This document shows, piece by piece, positions 7,208-14,696 of a DNA stretch of 14,720 bases (position 1 is its first letter; each line of letters opens with the position of its first letter). Origin of the DNA: an uncultured Lachnospiraceae bacterium (GTDB lineage Bacteria > Bacillota_A > Clostridia > Lachnospirales > Lachnospiraceae); assembly GCA_910585655.1 (NCBI GenBank), contig CAJUFW010000082.1, positions 1 through 14,720 of the forward strand, in the 5' to 3' direction. Below the pieces are notes generated by a model. It worked only from the letters and a program-made list of their open reading frames with translations, was not told the DNA's origin and did no database searches. The position numbers and the translations under genes are program-made.

Positions 7208-9523
7208 TTATTTTTTTGCAAACGCATATTTTAATACGTCTTCCATCGTCTCGACCAAATACAGTTCCAGCCCGTCCGTAATCTCTTCGGAAAGCTCCTG
7301 TAAATCTCTGGCGTTTTTCTTTGGCACCAGCACCAGTTTGATCCCGGCGATTTTTGCTGCCAGAAGCTTCTCTTTTAGCCCGCCGATCGGCAGTACCCTT
7401 CCCCGCAGGGTAATTTCTCCGGTCATAGCCAAATCCGGACGTACCGCTTTTTCGGTAATAGCAGAAAGCATTGCCGTCGCCATCGTGATTCCGGCGGATG
7501 GTCCGTCTTTTGGTACTGCTCCTTCCGGAATATGGATATGGATGTCATGCCGTTCAAAAAAACGCTTTTCGATTTTATAGCTGTCGCTGATAGAACGGAT
7601 ATAACTGATTCCAGCCTGAGCAGATTCCTTCATCACATCTCCCATCTGCCCGGTCAGTTGGAAGGCTCCCTTCCCCGGCATGACGTTGACCTCGATTTCT
7701 AACGTATCTCCTCCTACGCTTGTCCATGCCAGCCCACGGACAATACCGATTTCCGGCTTTTCATTGGCTGGGTTTACACGATAGCGCGGCTTTCCCAAAT
7801 ACGTCTCCAAATTCTTTTCCGTTATCCGAATCGACTTTTTCTTACCTTCTAGCAGCTCCCGATCTGCCTTCCGGCAAATAGCGGCAATCCTCCGTTCCAG
7901 ATTCCGCACACCAGCCTCCTTGGTATAAGAGGCAATCACCTCCGCCAACGCTTTATCCGAAAACACCAGCTCGCTTTTTTTCAACCCGTTTTGTTCTCGC
8001 TGCTTTGCTATCAAATGTTCTTTGGCAATGTGCAACTTCTCATTTTGCGTGTAGCTGCTGACTTCAATAATCTCCATCCGATCTAACAACGGTCTGGGAA
8101 TGGTCTGAATATCATTTGCCGTCGCAATAAAAAACACCTTGGATAGATCGACCGGGATTTCCACATAGTGATCCTGAAAGTTACGGTTTTGTTCCGGATC
8201 CAACACCTCTAACAGTGCCGAAGAGGTATCTCCTTTATAGTCGCTGCTAACCTTGTCAATCTCATCCAAAAGCATCAGCGGATTGCATACCCCCGCACTT
8301 TTTAGACCGGTAATCAGCCGTCCAGGCATCGCGCCTACATAGGTTCGGCGGTGTCCCCGAATCTCCGCCTCGTCACGTACCCCGCCCAGACAAATCCGTA
8401 CATATTTTTTATTTAAGGCTCTGGCAACGGAACGGGCGATGGATGTTTTTCCTGTTCCCGGTGGTCCTACCAGACAAATGATCGAGCTTTCTGCTCCTGC
8501 TCCCTTTTTCTGCCGGACAGCAAGAAACTCTACGATTCGCTCCTTGACCTTCTCTAGCCCATAATGATCTTTATCTAAAATCCGGGCGGCGTTCTTAATG
8601 TCGTTGTTATCCTCGCTTTGCTTTTCCCACGGCAGCTCTAACAGCAGCTCTATGTAGCCGCGAATCACCGCGCTTTCAGAGGAGTTAGACGCTATGTTGC
8701 GGAAACGTTCAATTTCCTTGTAAATTTTTTCCTTTACCTGATCCGAAGCTTCCAACGCCTCTGTTTCTGCCCGAAATTTTTCTGCATCGTCTACGGTATT
8801 ACTCTCTCCTAGCTCCTCGCGAATCACCTTTAACTGCTCCCGCAGCAGATATTCTTTTTGGTTTTGGTCTACCTTTTCTTTGACCTTACTCTGAAATTCC
8901 TTTTTCAGGCGCAGCAGTTCCACGCTTTCTGCCAGCACAACCGTCAGCCGTTCAAAGCGTTCCCGAATTCCGTCTATCTCCAAAAGCTCCAGCTTTTCTT
9001 CTAAGGTAAAAGGAATTTGTACCAATATCTGTTCTAACAGCTCGGTAATCGTCTCAATTTCCATTAACTGCATTAAAATCGCCTTGGACATTTTCGGATT
9101 TTCTGACGCATAGATCTCCAACATATCCCGAAGGCTGCTAACCATCGCTTTTTCCTCTAAAACACTCATGCTTCCGTCTGGTTCATCCAGGCAGATTTCC
9201 ACCTGCCCGCACAGATAGGTTCCTACCTGCTCGATATCCAAAAGACGCCCTCGCCCTGTGCCGGATACAAGGACACGCAGGACGCCTCCCGGCAGCTTGA
9301 TCAACTGCTTGATCGTGGCAATCGTCCCAATCTGGTACACATCCTCCTGCTTCGGGATATCCATCTCCTGGTTTTTCTGTGTAGCCAGAAATATTGTAGC
9401 ATCCTCTGCCATTGCCTTTTGTACGGCAGCCTTGGTAAATTCCCGGCTAATATCAAAGTGTATCAGCATACCCGGCAGTACCGCCATACCCCGCAGTACC
9501 GCGACCGGTATTTTTCTTTCCAT
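7208..9523 (-). CDS. lon: Lon, ATP-dependent serine protease
   Basis: Cytosolic hexameric AAA+ protease that degrades misfolded proteins and certain regulators. At 771 residues it is full length (bacterial Lon is about 770-810). The N-terminal substrate-binding LAN domain covers about 1-195, a helical coiled region 195-300, and the AAA+ module about 300-580, with Walker A GPPGTGKT (353-360) and Walker B LMLLDE (416-421). The C-terminal protease domain carries the Ser-Lys dyad, S676 in KDGPSAGIT and K719 in GGLKEKLLAA. The start at 9523 is supported by the conserved opening KIPVAVLRGMAVLPG and an AGGA four bases upstream. It is the last gene of the tig-clpP-clpX-lon cluster, 124 bases after clpX, with a hairpin between. 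No convincing CtsR or HrcA site was seen nearby, so its stress control is unclear. Confidence 0.98.
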   Translation of the reverse strand: MERKIPVAVLRGMAVLPGMLIHFDISREFTKAAVQKAMAEDATIFLATQKNQEMDIPKQEDVYQIGTIATIKQLIKLPGGVLRVLVSGTGRGRLLDIEQVGTYLCGQVEICLDEPDGSMSVLEEKAMVSSLRDMLEIYASENPKMSKAILMQLMEIETITELLEQILVQIPFTLEEKLELLEIDGIRERFERLTVVLAESVELLRLKKEFQSKVKEKVDQNQKEYLLREQLKVIREELGESNTVDDAEKFRAETEALEASDQVKEKIYKEIERFRNIASNSSESAVIRGYIELLLELPWEKQSEDNNDIKNAARILDKDHYGLEKVKERIVEFLAVRQKKGAGAESSIICLVGPPGTGKTSIARSVARALNKKYVRICLGGVRDEAEIRGHRRTYVGAMPGRLITGLKSAGVCNPLMLLDEIDKVSSDYKGDTSSALLEVLDPEQNRNFQDHYVEIPVDLSKVFFIATANDIQTIPRPLLDRMEIIEVSSYTQNEKLHIAKEHLIAKQREQNGLKKSELVFSDKALAEVIASYTKEAGVRNLERRIAAICRKADRELLEGKKKSIRITEKNLETYLGKPRYRVNPANEKPEIGIVRGLAWTSVGGDTLEIEVNVMPGKGAFQLTGQMGDVMKESAQAGISYIRSISDSYKIEKRFFERHDIHIHIPEGAVPKDGPSAGITMATAMLSAITEKAVRPDLAMTGEITLRGRVLPIGGLKEKLLAAKIAGIKLVLVPKKNARDLQELSEEITDGLELYLVETMEDVLKYAFAKK

Positions 9524-9580
9524 TCTATCCTACATCCTTTCTGGTTTAAGCTCTCAAACAATGCTTTTTTATATTTCAAA

Positions 9581-9619
9581 GAATCCCTGATATCTGCTGC
9601 CGGCAGACACCAGGGATTC
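9581..9619 (-). terminator. Hairpin between clpX and lon, probable partial terminator
   Basis: GAATCCCTG (9581-9589) and CAGGGATTC (9611-9619) form a perfect 9-bp outer stem. An inner TCTGC/GCAGA stem (9593-9597 and 9603-9607) sits within it. On the minus strand the hairpin starts 28 bases after the clpX stop and is followed by TTTGAAAT, a weak U-tract. On the plus strand a run of seven T lies a few bases beyond it. It could lower lon expression relative to clpX or mark a processing point. Confidence 0.55.
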
Positions 9620-9647
9620 CCTATTCTTTTTTTGCTATTTCTTTCCC

Positions 9648-10940
9648 TTACGCGCTCTCTCCTGCCAACTTCCGAACCGGCTTACGATTCAAAAGTCTAC
9701 GGGGTGTTTCTTCTTCTGCTTCTACGATGGTCGGTTTTTCCTCACCCTTAACCGCTGCTTCCGTAATGATACACTTTGCCGCTTTTGTATTGGACGGAGT
9801 ATAGAACATCGTATCCATCAGCGTCGCTTCCATAATCGCACGTAATCCTCTGGCACCTGTCTTTCGCTCTACCGAACGTTTGGCAATCTCTCTGATTGCC
9901 GCCTCGTCAAATTCCAGACTAACGCCGTCTAACTCAAAGAGCTTTTTATACTGCTTGGTAATGGCATTTTTCGGCTCGGTCAAAATCCGTACCAACGCCT
10001 CTTCATCCAGCAAGTCCAGCCCTACCATAATCGGCACACGACCTACAAACTCCGGAATCAACCCGTATTTTACAAAATCCTGCGGCATCACCTGTTTAAA
10101 CAGCTCGCCGACATTTCTTTTGGTCACGTCCTGAATCGGAGCATTAAAACCGATGGATTTTTCGCCCATCCGGGATTCAATGATCTTTTCCATCCCGTCA
10201 AAAGCTCCTCCGCAGATAAACAAAATATCCGTCGTATCAATCTGGATAAACTCCTGGTGCGGATGCTTCCTTCCGCCCTGCGGCGCTACGGAAGCTACCG
10301 TACCTTCTAAAATCTTTAACAACGCCTGTTGAACGCCTTCGCCGGATACGTCTCTTGTAATAGACGTATTCTCGCCTTTTCTTGTGATTTTGTCAATCTC
10401 GTCAATATAAATAATGCCAGTCTCGGCTCGCTCAATATCATAGTCCGCAGCCTGAATCAGCTTTAAAAGGATATTTTCCACATCCTCGCCTACATAGCCT
10501 GCTTCTGTCAACGCAGTTGCATCTGCAATTGCAAAAGGAACGTTTAACAGCTTTGCCAACGTCTGTGCCAGAAAGGTCTTACCAGAACCAGTCGGTCCTA
10601 CCATGATAATATTACTCTTTTGTAATTCTATCTCTAAATCCTTTGCAGCAAGCACTCTTTTGTAATGATTGTAAACCGCTACTGACAGAACCTTTTTTGC
10701 CTCCTCCTGCCCGATGACATACTGATCCAGAAATTCCTTGATCTCTTCCGGTTTAAGAAGGTTAATTTTATCGTCTTCATATTCGTCTGTCTCAAATTCC
10801 TCCTCGACGATTTCTGCGCAGATATCGACACACTCATCACAAATATAGACATTCGGTCCGGCAATCAGCTTCCTGACCTGATCCTGTGTCTTACCACAAA
10901 AGGAGCAGCGGAACTTGCCTCTTTCTTCCGTCTTTGCCAT
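9648..10940 (-). CDS. clpX: ClpX, ATP-dependent unfoldase of the ClpXP protease
   Basis: AAA+ hexamer that recognises tagged or exposed substrates, unfolds them and feeds them into ClpP. The 430 residues match the family length. The N-terminal zinc-binding domain has four cysteines, C12/C15 in CSFC and C34/C37 in CDEC. The AAA+ domain shows Walker A GPTGSGKT (115-122), pore loop GYVG (148-151), Walker B IIYIDE (176-181), and the RKH pore loop in GGRKHPHQE. The ClpP-binding loop is expected around VKRNVGE-like sequence in the large domain; the visible IGF of IGFNAPI is the conserved tripeptide that docks on ClpP. The start at 10940 has AAAGGAG 10 bases upstream, directly abutting the clpP stop, so translation of clpP and clpX is probably coupled. 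Confidence 0.98.
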   Translation of the reverse strand: MAKTEERGKFRCSFCGKTQDQVRKLIAGPNVYICDECVDICAEIVEEEFETDEYEDDKINLLKPEEIKEFLDQYVIGQEEAKKVLSVAVYNHYKRVLAAKDLEIELQKSNIIMVGPTGSGKTFLAQTLAKLLNVPFAIADATALTEAGYVGEDVENILLKLIQAADYDIERAETGIIYIDEIDKITRKGENTSITRDVSGEGVQQALLKILEGTVASVAPQGGRKHPHQEFIQIDTTDILFICGGAFDGMEKIIESRMGEKSIGFNAPIQDVTKRNVGELFKQVMPQDFVKYGLIPEFVGRVPIMVGLDLLDEEALVRILTEPKNAITKQYKKLFELDGVSLEFDEAAIREIAKRSVERKTGARGLRAIMEATLMDTMFYTPSNTKAAKCIITEAAVKGEEKPTIVEAEEETPRRLLNRKPVRKLAGESA

Positions 10941-10958
10941 GATTGACTTACTCCTTTA

Positions 10959-11543
10959 TCATTGTCTGCTGGTGACAATACTGTCTACCAGTCCATATTC
11001 CCTCGCTTCCTCTGCCGTCATATAGTTGTCTCTTTCGGTATCGATCTCGATTACCTCCAGCGGCTTGCCGGTATTGGCAGCAAGAATTTCATTCAGCTTC
11101 CGTTTGGTTTTTAAGATATTATCGGCAACAATCTTAATATCCGTCGCCTGTCCTCTGGCGCCGCCGGATGGCTGATGGATCATTACTTCTGCGTTCGGCA
11201 GAATAAAACGCTTTCCCTTTGTCCCACCAGCCAGCAAAAAGGCTCCCATGCTGGCTGCCATACCGATGCACGTAGTCGATACATCACATTTGATATAGTG
11301 CATCGTATCATAAATAGCCATTCCCGCTGTTACAGAACCGCCTGGGCTGTTGATATATATATTGATATCCTTATTCGGATCTTCCGATTCCAGGAACAAA
11401 AGCTGTGCCACCACCAGACTTGCCGAAACATCCGTTACCTCTTCCCCCAGGAAAATAATCCTGTCTTTTAACAAACGGGAATAAATGTCATATGACCGTT
11501 CCCCTCGGCTGGTTTGCTCTACGACATATGGTACTAAACTCAT
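10959..11543 (-). CDS. clpP: ClpP, ATP-dependent Clp protease proteolytic subunit
   Basis: Serine peptidase that assembles into two stacked heptameric rings and degrades proteins delivered by ClpX or other Clp ATPases. The mature-type start MSLVPYVVEQTSRGERSYDI is the family N-terminus, and the 194 residues match the usual length. The catalytic triad is S98 (GMAASMGAF), H123 (MIHQPSGG) and D172 (RDNYMTAEEA). The start at 11543 was chosen because GGAGG lies six bases upstream. The frame stays open for 30 more codons to a GTG at 11633, but that start has no good ribosome binding site and the extra residues do not look like ClpP. The gene lies 132 bases after tig and 18 bases before clpX. Confidence 0.98.
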   Translation of the reverse strand: MSLVPYVVEQTSRGERSYDIYSRLLKDRIIFLGEEVTDVSASLVVAQLLFLESEDPNKDINIYINSPGGSVTAGMAIYDTMHYIKCDVSTTCIGMAASMGAFLLAGGTKGKRFILPNAEVMIHQPSGGARGQATDIKIVADNILKTKRKLNEILAANTGKPLEVIEIDTERDNYMTAEEAREYGLVDSIVTSRQ

Positions 11544-11577
11544 ATATACCCTCCGTTTCCACGGCGGAATCCGGTCT

Positions 11578-11643
11578 GCTGCCATCCTCCGGCAGCGCCC
11601 CCCGCTTCCGCATATTTCGTTCTCGTCAGACACCTCTGTCTGA
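11578..11643 (-). other. Structured leader between tig and clpP (two hairpins)
   Basis: On the minus strand TCAGACA/TGTCTGA (11626-11632 and 11637-11643) form a perfect 7-bp stem with a 4-base loop. Further on, GCTGCC/GGCAGC (11578-11583 and 11591-11596) form a 6-bp stem whose loop is GGAGGAT. The first may be a weak tig terminator, without a U-tract. The second carries a Shine-Dalgarno-like sequence 35 bases ahead of the clpP start. No clear promoter was found here. Confidence 0.4.
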
Positions 11644-11675
11644 AAACTGTCTTTCTTTTGTATTGTCGTACGCTG

Positions 11676-13010
11676 CTACTCTGCAGGAACTTCCTCTACA
11701 GACGCAGCCTCTTGCTCTTCTACTTCCACAGCGGCAGCCGTCACCAGATCAATCGCCTTCTGTACGGCTACATCCATCTTTAAGTTCTCCATCTGGTTGT
11801 CGCCCTCAAGCTGCTCCTTGACCTGTTCTGCCTCCATCTGGTACATAGAAGCTATCTTTTGTATCTCTTCTTCTATCTCCTCCTGGCTTGGCTCAATGCC
11901 TTCCGCCTTCACAACTGCCTCTAAAACCAGACGGCTCTGAATTCTCTTTTGTGCCTGTGGGCGAAGACTCTCCAAAAAGCTGTTTACATTCATTCCGCTA
12001 TACTGCAAATACTGTTCTAACTGCATTCCCTGATACTGAAGGTTTCTGGCAAATTCTTCTGCCATTTGGCGCGCCTGGGAGTCTAACATCGGATCCGGAA
12101 TCTCCATCTGAGCATTTTCAATGATCCGATCGACTACTGTATTTTCCTTTTCTCTTTTGGCAGCCTCTTCCTTCCGTCCAGTCAACTTCTTGGCAATGTC
12201 CTCCCGGTACTCCTGCAACGTATCAAACTCGGAAACATCCTGTGCAAATTCGTCGTCTAACTCCGGAAGTTCCTTCCGCTTGATTTCCTTGATGCTTACC
12301 CGGAACATCACCGGCTTTCCTGCCAGCTCTGCGACCTGATACTCTGCCGGGAATGTCACATTGACCTCAATGTCCTCTCCGGCTCTTCTGCCTACCAGCT
12401 GATCCTCAAAGGTGTCTATAAAGGAATGGGAGCCTAACGTCAAAGGATAATTTTCACTCTTTCCGCCTTCAAAGGCTACCCCATCCACAAAGCCTTCAAA
12501 ATCAATTACCGCCTGGTCGCCGTTCTCCGCCGGGGTATCCTCCGGCAACGTCACCAGTCTGGAATTCTGCTCTCTGGCAGTCTCTAGTTCCTTGGTGATT
12601 TCCTCTTCACTGACAGAAACATCCATACCCGGAACTTCTATGCCCTTGTACTCTCCTAACGTCACTTCCGGCTTAACCGCTACCTCTGCAGTAAAAATAA
12701 ACGGCTTTCCTTTTTCAATCTGTATCACATCTACTTCCGGACGGGATACGATCTCAAGCCCGCTTTCCTCTACCGCCTTTTCATAGGCATCCGGAATAAT
12801 GTCGTTGGCAGCATCCTCATAAAATACGCCGACTCCATACAGCTTTTCAATCATATTCCGCGGGGCTTTTCCCTTACGGAACCCTGGAATCGACATCCGG
12901 CTCCGATTTTTACGGTATGCCCTTTCGATAGCTGCCTCAAATGTCTCCACGCTTGTCTCTATCGTCAGTTTTACCATATTTTTTTCTAATTTTTCAATTT
13001 GTAAGCTCAT
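11676..13010 (-). CDS. tig: Trigger factor, ribosome-associated chaperone and peptidyl-prolyl isomerase
   Basis: Chaperone that docks beside the ribosome exit tunnel and shelters nascent chains. At 444 residues it has the usual length. The N-terminal ribosome-binding domain contains the signature loop GFRKGKAP (about residues 43-50), which contacts ribosomal protein L23. The FKBP-type isomerase domain spans about 150-245 (DQAVIDFEGFVDGVAFEGG and following). A helical C-terminal substrate-cradling domain comes next, ending in an acidic tail rich in Glu. The start at 13010 lies 12 bases after a strong AGGAGG; a minimal ATG-TAA sits between the two. The gene has its own strong promoter and heads the tig-clpP-clpX-lon cluster, so folding and degradation functions are expressed together. 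Confidence 0.98.
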   Translation of the reverse strand: MSLQIEKLEKNMVKLTIETSVETFEAAIERAYRKNRSRMSIPGFRKGKAPRNMIEKLYGVGVFYEDAANDIIPDAYEKAVEESGLEIVSRPEVDVIQIEKGKPFIFTAEVAVKPEVTLGEYKGIEVPGMDVSVSEEEITKELETAREQNSRLVTLPEDTPAENGDQAVIDFEGFVDGVAFEGGKSENYPLTLGSHSFIDTFEDQLVGRRAGEDIEVNVTFPAEYQVAELAGKPVMFRVSIKEIKRKELPELDDEFAQDVSEFDTLQEYREDIAKKLTGRKEEAAKREKENTVVDRIIENAQMEIPDPMLDSQARQMAEEFARNLQYQGMQLEQYLQYSGMNVNSFLESLRPQAQKRIQSRLVLEAVVKAEGIEPSQEEIEEEIQKIASMYQMEAEQVKEQLEGDNQMENLKMDVAVQKAIDLVTAAAVEVEEQEAASVEEVPAE

Positions 13011-13060
13011 CTTTTTACATTTCCTCCTTCGATATTCGCACAGTCTTACAACATTTTATC

Positions 13061-13089
13061 ATTATAGCATACCTGTCCTCTGATTTCAA
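13061..13089 (-). promoter_or_regulatory. Predicted strong promoter of tig
   Basis: On the minus strand a -35 TTGAAA (13084-13089), a 17-base spacer and a perfect -10 TATAAT (13061-13066) with an upstream TG (TGCTATAAT) make a near-consensus extended -10 promoter. Transcription would begin near 13054, about 44 bases before the tig ATG. Confidence 0.8.
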
Positions 13090-13099
13090 TGTTAATTTA

Positions 13100-13120
13100 C
13101 TGCCCCGACATTCCGGGCAG
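13100..13120 (-). terminator. Short GC-rich hairpin just after glmM
   Basis: CTGCCCCG (13100-13107) pairs with CGGGCAG (13114-13120) with one bulged base. The hairpin begins one base after the glmM TGA stop and ends 10 bases before the tig -35 element. No U-tract follows on the minus strand, so it is at best a weak terminator and glmM transcripts may run on into tig. Confidence 0.45.
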
Positions 13121-13121
13121 A

Positions 13122-14471
13122 TCATATCTTGATTTCATGACCTCCTGCCCGGATTGCTGCTACGATATGCTCTACCTGCTGTCTGCACAATTCGTCGTTT
13201 TCCGCCTCTACCATCACTCGTATAAGAGGCTCTGTTCCGCTCTCCCGCAGCAGTACGCGCCCGTTTCCAGCCAATACCGCCTCAGCCTCGGCAACCGCCT
13301 GTTTTACTCCGGCGTCCTCCCTTGCCTTGTTCTTATCCGCTACCCGCACGTTGACCAGTAGCTGCGGGAAAATCTTTAAACCGGAAAGCAGGCTGGAAAT
13401 TCTCTGTTTTTTCTCCAACATCACTTCCATTATTTTTAAAGAAGTCAGCACGCCGTCTCCGGTCGTCGCATATTTGCTGAAAATGATATGCCCGGACTGC
13501 TCGCCGCCTAAGGAATAGCCATGCTCCTGCATACTTTCGCTCACATACTTATCCCCTACGGCTGTCTGTTCATAAGAAATTCCCGCTTTTTCTAACCCTC
13601 TGCGAAGCCCGATATTAGACATCACCGTGGCAACAACAGTATTTCCCTCTAGTTCTCCCCGCTCTGCCAAATATTTGCCGCACAAATATAAAATCTGATC
13701 CCCGTCTACAATATTTCCTTTTTCATCCACCGCTAAACATCGATCGGCATCTCCGTCATAGGCAAACCCAACGTCCAGTCCCTTTTCTACTACAAATTTC
13801 TGCAGTTCCTCGATATGTGTAGAACCGCATCCATCGTTGATATTGGTACCGTCCGGCTCATTGTGCAGGGCATATGTTTTAGCCCCTAGCGCATCAAATA
13901 CCGACTTGGCTGTCTGGGAAGCAGATCCATTGGCACAGTCTAATCCCACTCTTACTCCCTGAAACGACCGGGTAGCCAGAGAAATCAAATAGCCCAGATA
14001 GCGGTTCCGCCCCAGTACATAATCCGTCGTCCGACCGATATGCTCCCGCTTCGCCAACGGCAAATCGTCCTCCGGTCGGTCTAAATAAGCCTCTATCTGC
14101 TCCTCCACCTCTGCCTCTAGCTTAAACCCACTGCCGTTAATTACTTTAATCCCATTGTCATAATACGGGTTATGGCTGGCAGAAATCATAATCCCGCAGT
14201 CAAAGCCCTCTGTCCGTACGACATAGGAAACGCTTGGTGTACTGGTCACATGCAGCAGGTAGACATCCGCTCCGCTGGCTGTTAAACCTGCTACTAACGA
14301 ATATTCAAACATATAGCTGGAACGTCTGGTATCTTTGCCGATAACGACGCGCGCTTTATGCTCCTTTCCATAGTAATAGCCCAGATAACGCCCTACCCGA
14401 TAGGCATGCGTCACCGTCAGATCTACGTTGGCTTCTCCACGGAAGCCGTCTGTTCCAAAATATTTTCCCAT
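13122..14471 (-). CDS. glmM: GlmM, phosphoglucosamine mutase
   Basis: Interconverts glucosamine-6-phosphate and glucosamine-1-phosphate, the step before UDP-GlcNAc and hence peptidoglycan synthesis. The 449 residues match the four-domain alpha-D-phosphohexomutase fold. The N-terminus GKYFGTDGFRGEAN is characteristic. The phosphorylated catalytic serine is S99 in ISASHNP, the Mg-binding loop is DGDADR (239-244), the sugar-binding loop is GGEQSGH (322-328), and the C-terminal phosphate-binding loop is RESGTEPLIRVM. The start at 14471 has GGGAG five bases upstream. It follows a leader of about 140 bases that contains an 11-bp tandem repeat array. In many Firmicutes glmM follows cdaA and cdaR; here a divergent promoter pair lies upstream instead, so it seems to be a separate unit. 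Confidence 0.98.
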   Translation of the reverse strand: MGKYFGTDGFRGEANVDLTVTHAYRVGRYLGYYYGKEHKARVVIGKDTRRSSYMFEYSLVAGLTASGADVYLLHVTSTPSVSYVVRTEGFDCGIMISASHNPYYDNGIKVINGSGFKLEAEVEEQIEAYLDRPEDDLPLAKREHIGRTTDYVLGRNRYLGYLISLATRSFQGVRVGLDCANGSASQTAKSVFDALGAKTYALHNEPDGTNINDGCGSTHIEELQKFVVEKGLDVGFAYDGDADRCLAVDEKGNIVDGDQILYLCGKYLAERGELEGNTVVATVMSNIGLRRGLEKAGISYEQTAVGDKYVSESMQEHGYSLGGEQSGHIIFSKYATTGDGVLTSLKIMEVMLEKKQRISSLLSGLKIFPQLLVNVRVADKNKAREDAGVKQAVAEAEAVLAGNGRVLLRESGTEPLIRVMVEAENDELCRQQVEHIVAAIRAGGHEIKI

Positions 14472-14497
14472 CTTCTCTCCCTCTGCTTTTTATTTTC

Positions 14498-14574
14498 TAT
14501 CTTATGCGTATTGCGTGCATATTACGTATATATTGCGTACCTATCGTACGCATATTGCGTACATATGGTGCGCT
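14498..14574. repeat. Seven tandem imperfect 11-bp units in the glmM leader
   Basis: Seven consecutive 11-mers each begin with TAT on the plus strand; the three best are TATTGCGTGCA, TATTGCGTACC and TATTGCGTACA. In the glmM sense the consensus is TGYACGCAATA, with ATA invariant in all seven. The array sits between the predicted promoter and the ribosome binding site, so it is probably transcribed. Within it, GTACGCA and TGCGTAC (14546-14552 and 14556-14562) can form a perfect 7-bp hairpin. Confidence 0.8.
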
Positions 14575-14619
14575 CCATAACTGCCCATTAAAATAGGAAA
14601 TCATAGCCGTCGCAGCATT

Positions 14620-14647
14620 AGTATAACACAAATTGGTAAAAAAGCAA
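14620..14647 (-). promoter_or_regulatory. Predicted promoter of glmM
   Basis: On the minus strand a -35 TTGCTT (14642-14647), a 16-base spacer and a -10 TATACT (14620-14625) with TG one base upstream give an extended -10 promoter. Transcription would begin near 14613, leaving a leader of about 140 bases. The -35 is weak and lies inside a 13-bp direct repeat, which suggests regulation. Confidence 0.6.
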
Positions 14648-14668
14648 ATTTTTATAGCAAATTTTTAC
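14643..14668. repeat. Tandem 13-bp direct repeat over the glmM -35 element
   Basis: AGCAAATTTTTAT (14643-14655) is followed directly by AGCAAATTTTTAC (14656-14668), identical at 12 of 13 positions. The first copy covers most of the glmM -35 and the second adjoins the -35 of the rightward promoter. This is where an operator or an A/T-rich UP-like element would lie. Confidence 0.6.
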
Positions 14669-14696
14669 TTGAAAAATTCACAAGATATGATAAAAT
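14669..14696 (+). promoter_or_regulatory. Predicted divergent promoter reading out of the right edge
   Basis: TTGAAA (14669-14674), a 16-base spacer and TAAAAT (14691-14696) with TG one base upstream (TGATAAAAT) form a promoter on the plus strand. It would start transcription near 14703, so a rightward gene or RNA probably begins just beyond the window. Confidence 0.5.

Noticed and set aside
9524..9580. lon promoter (TTGAAA at 9574-9579) and an imperfect palindrome GTTTAAGCTCTCAAAC at 9544-9559
   Set aside because: No acceptable -10 lies at 16-18 bases from the TTGAAA. The palindrome has mismatches near its centre and could easily be chance.
10959..11633. ClpP starting at the upstream GTG (224 residues)
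   Set aside because: The first 30 residues do not resemble ClpP, the GTG lacks a spaced ribosome binding site, and the ATG at 11543 has GGAGG at ideal spacing and the family N-terminus.
11544..13121. CtsR or HrcA (CIRCE) heat-shock operators upstream of tig or clpP
   Set aside because: Read by eye on both strands, no tandem GGTCAAA heptads and no TTAGCACTC/GAGTGCTAA repeat were found. A motif scan could still find degenerate sites.
14498..14574. CRISPR array
   Set aside because: The units are 11 bp and directly adjacent, with no spacers and no cas genes nearby.
14472..14612. glmS-type ribozyme or another known riboswitch in the glmM leader
   Set aside because: The leader is dominated by short repeats and shows no recognisable riboswitch or glmS ribozyme core. 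Those elements occur upstream of glmS, not glmM.
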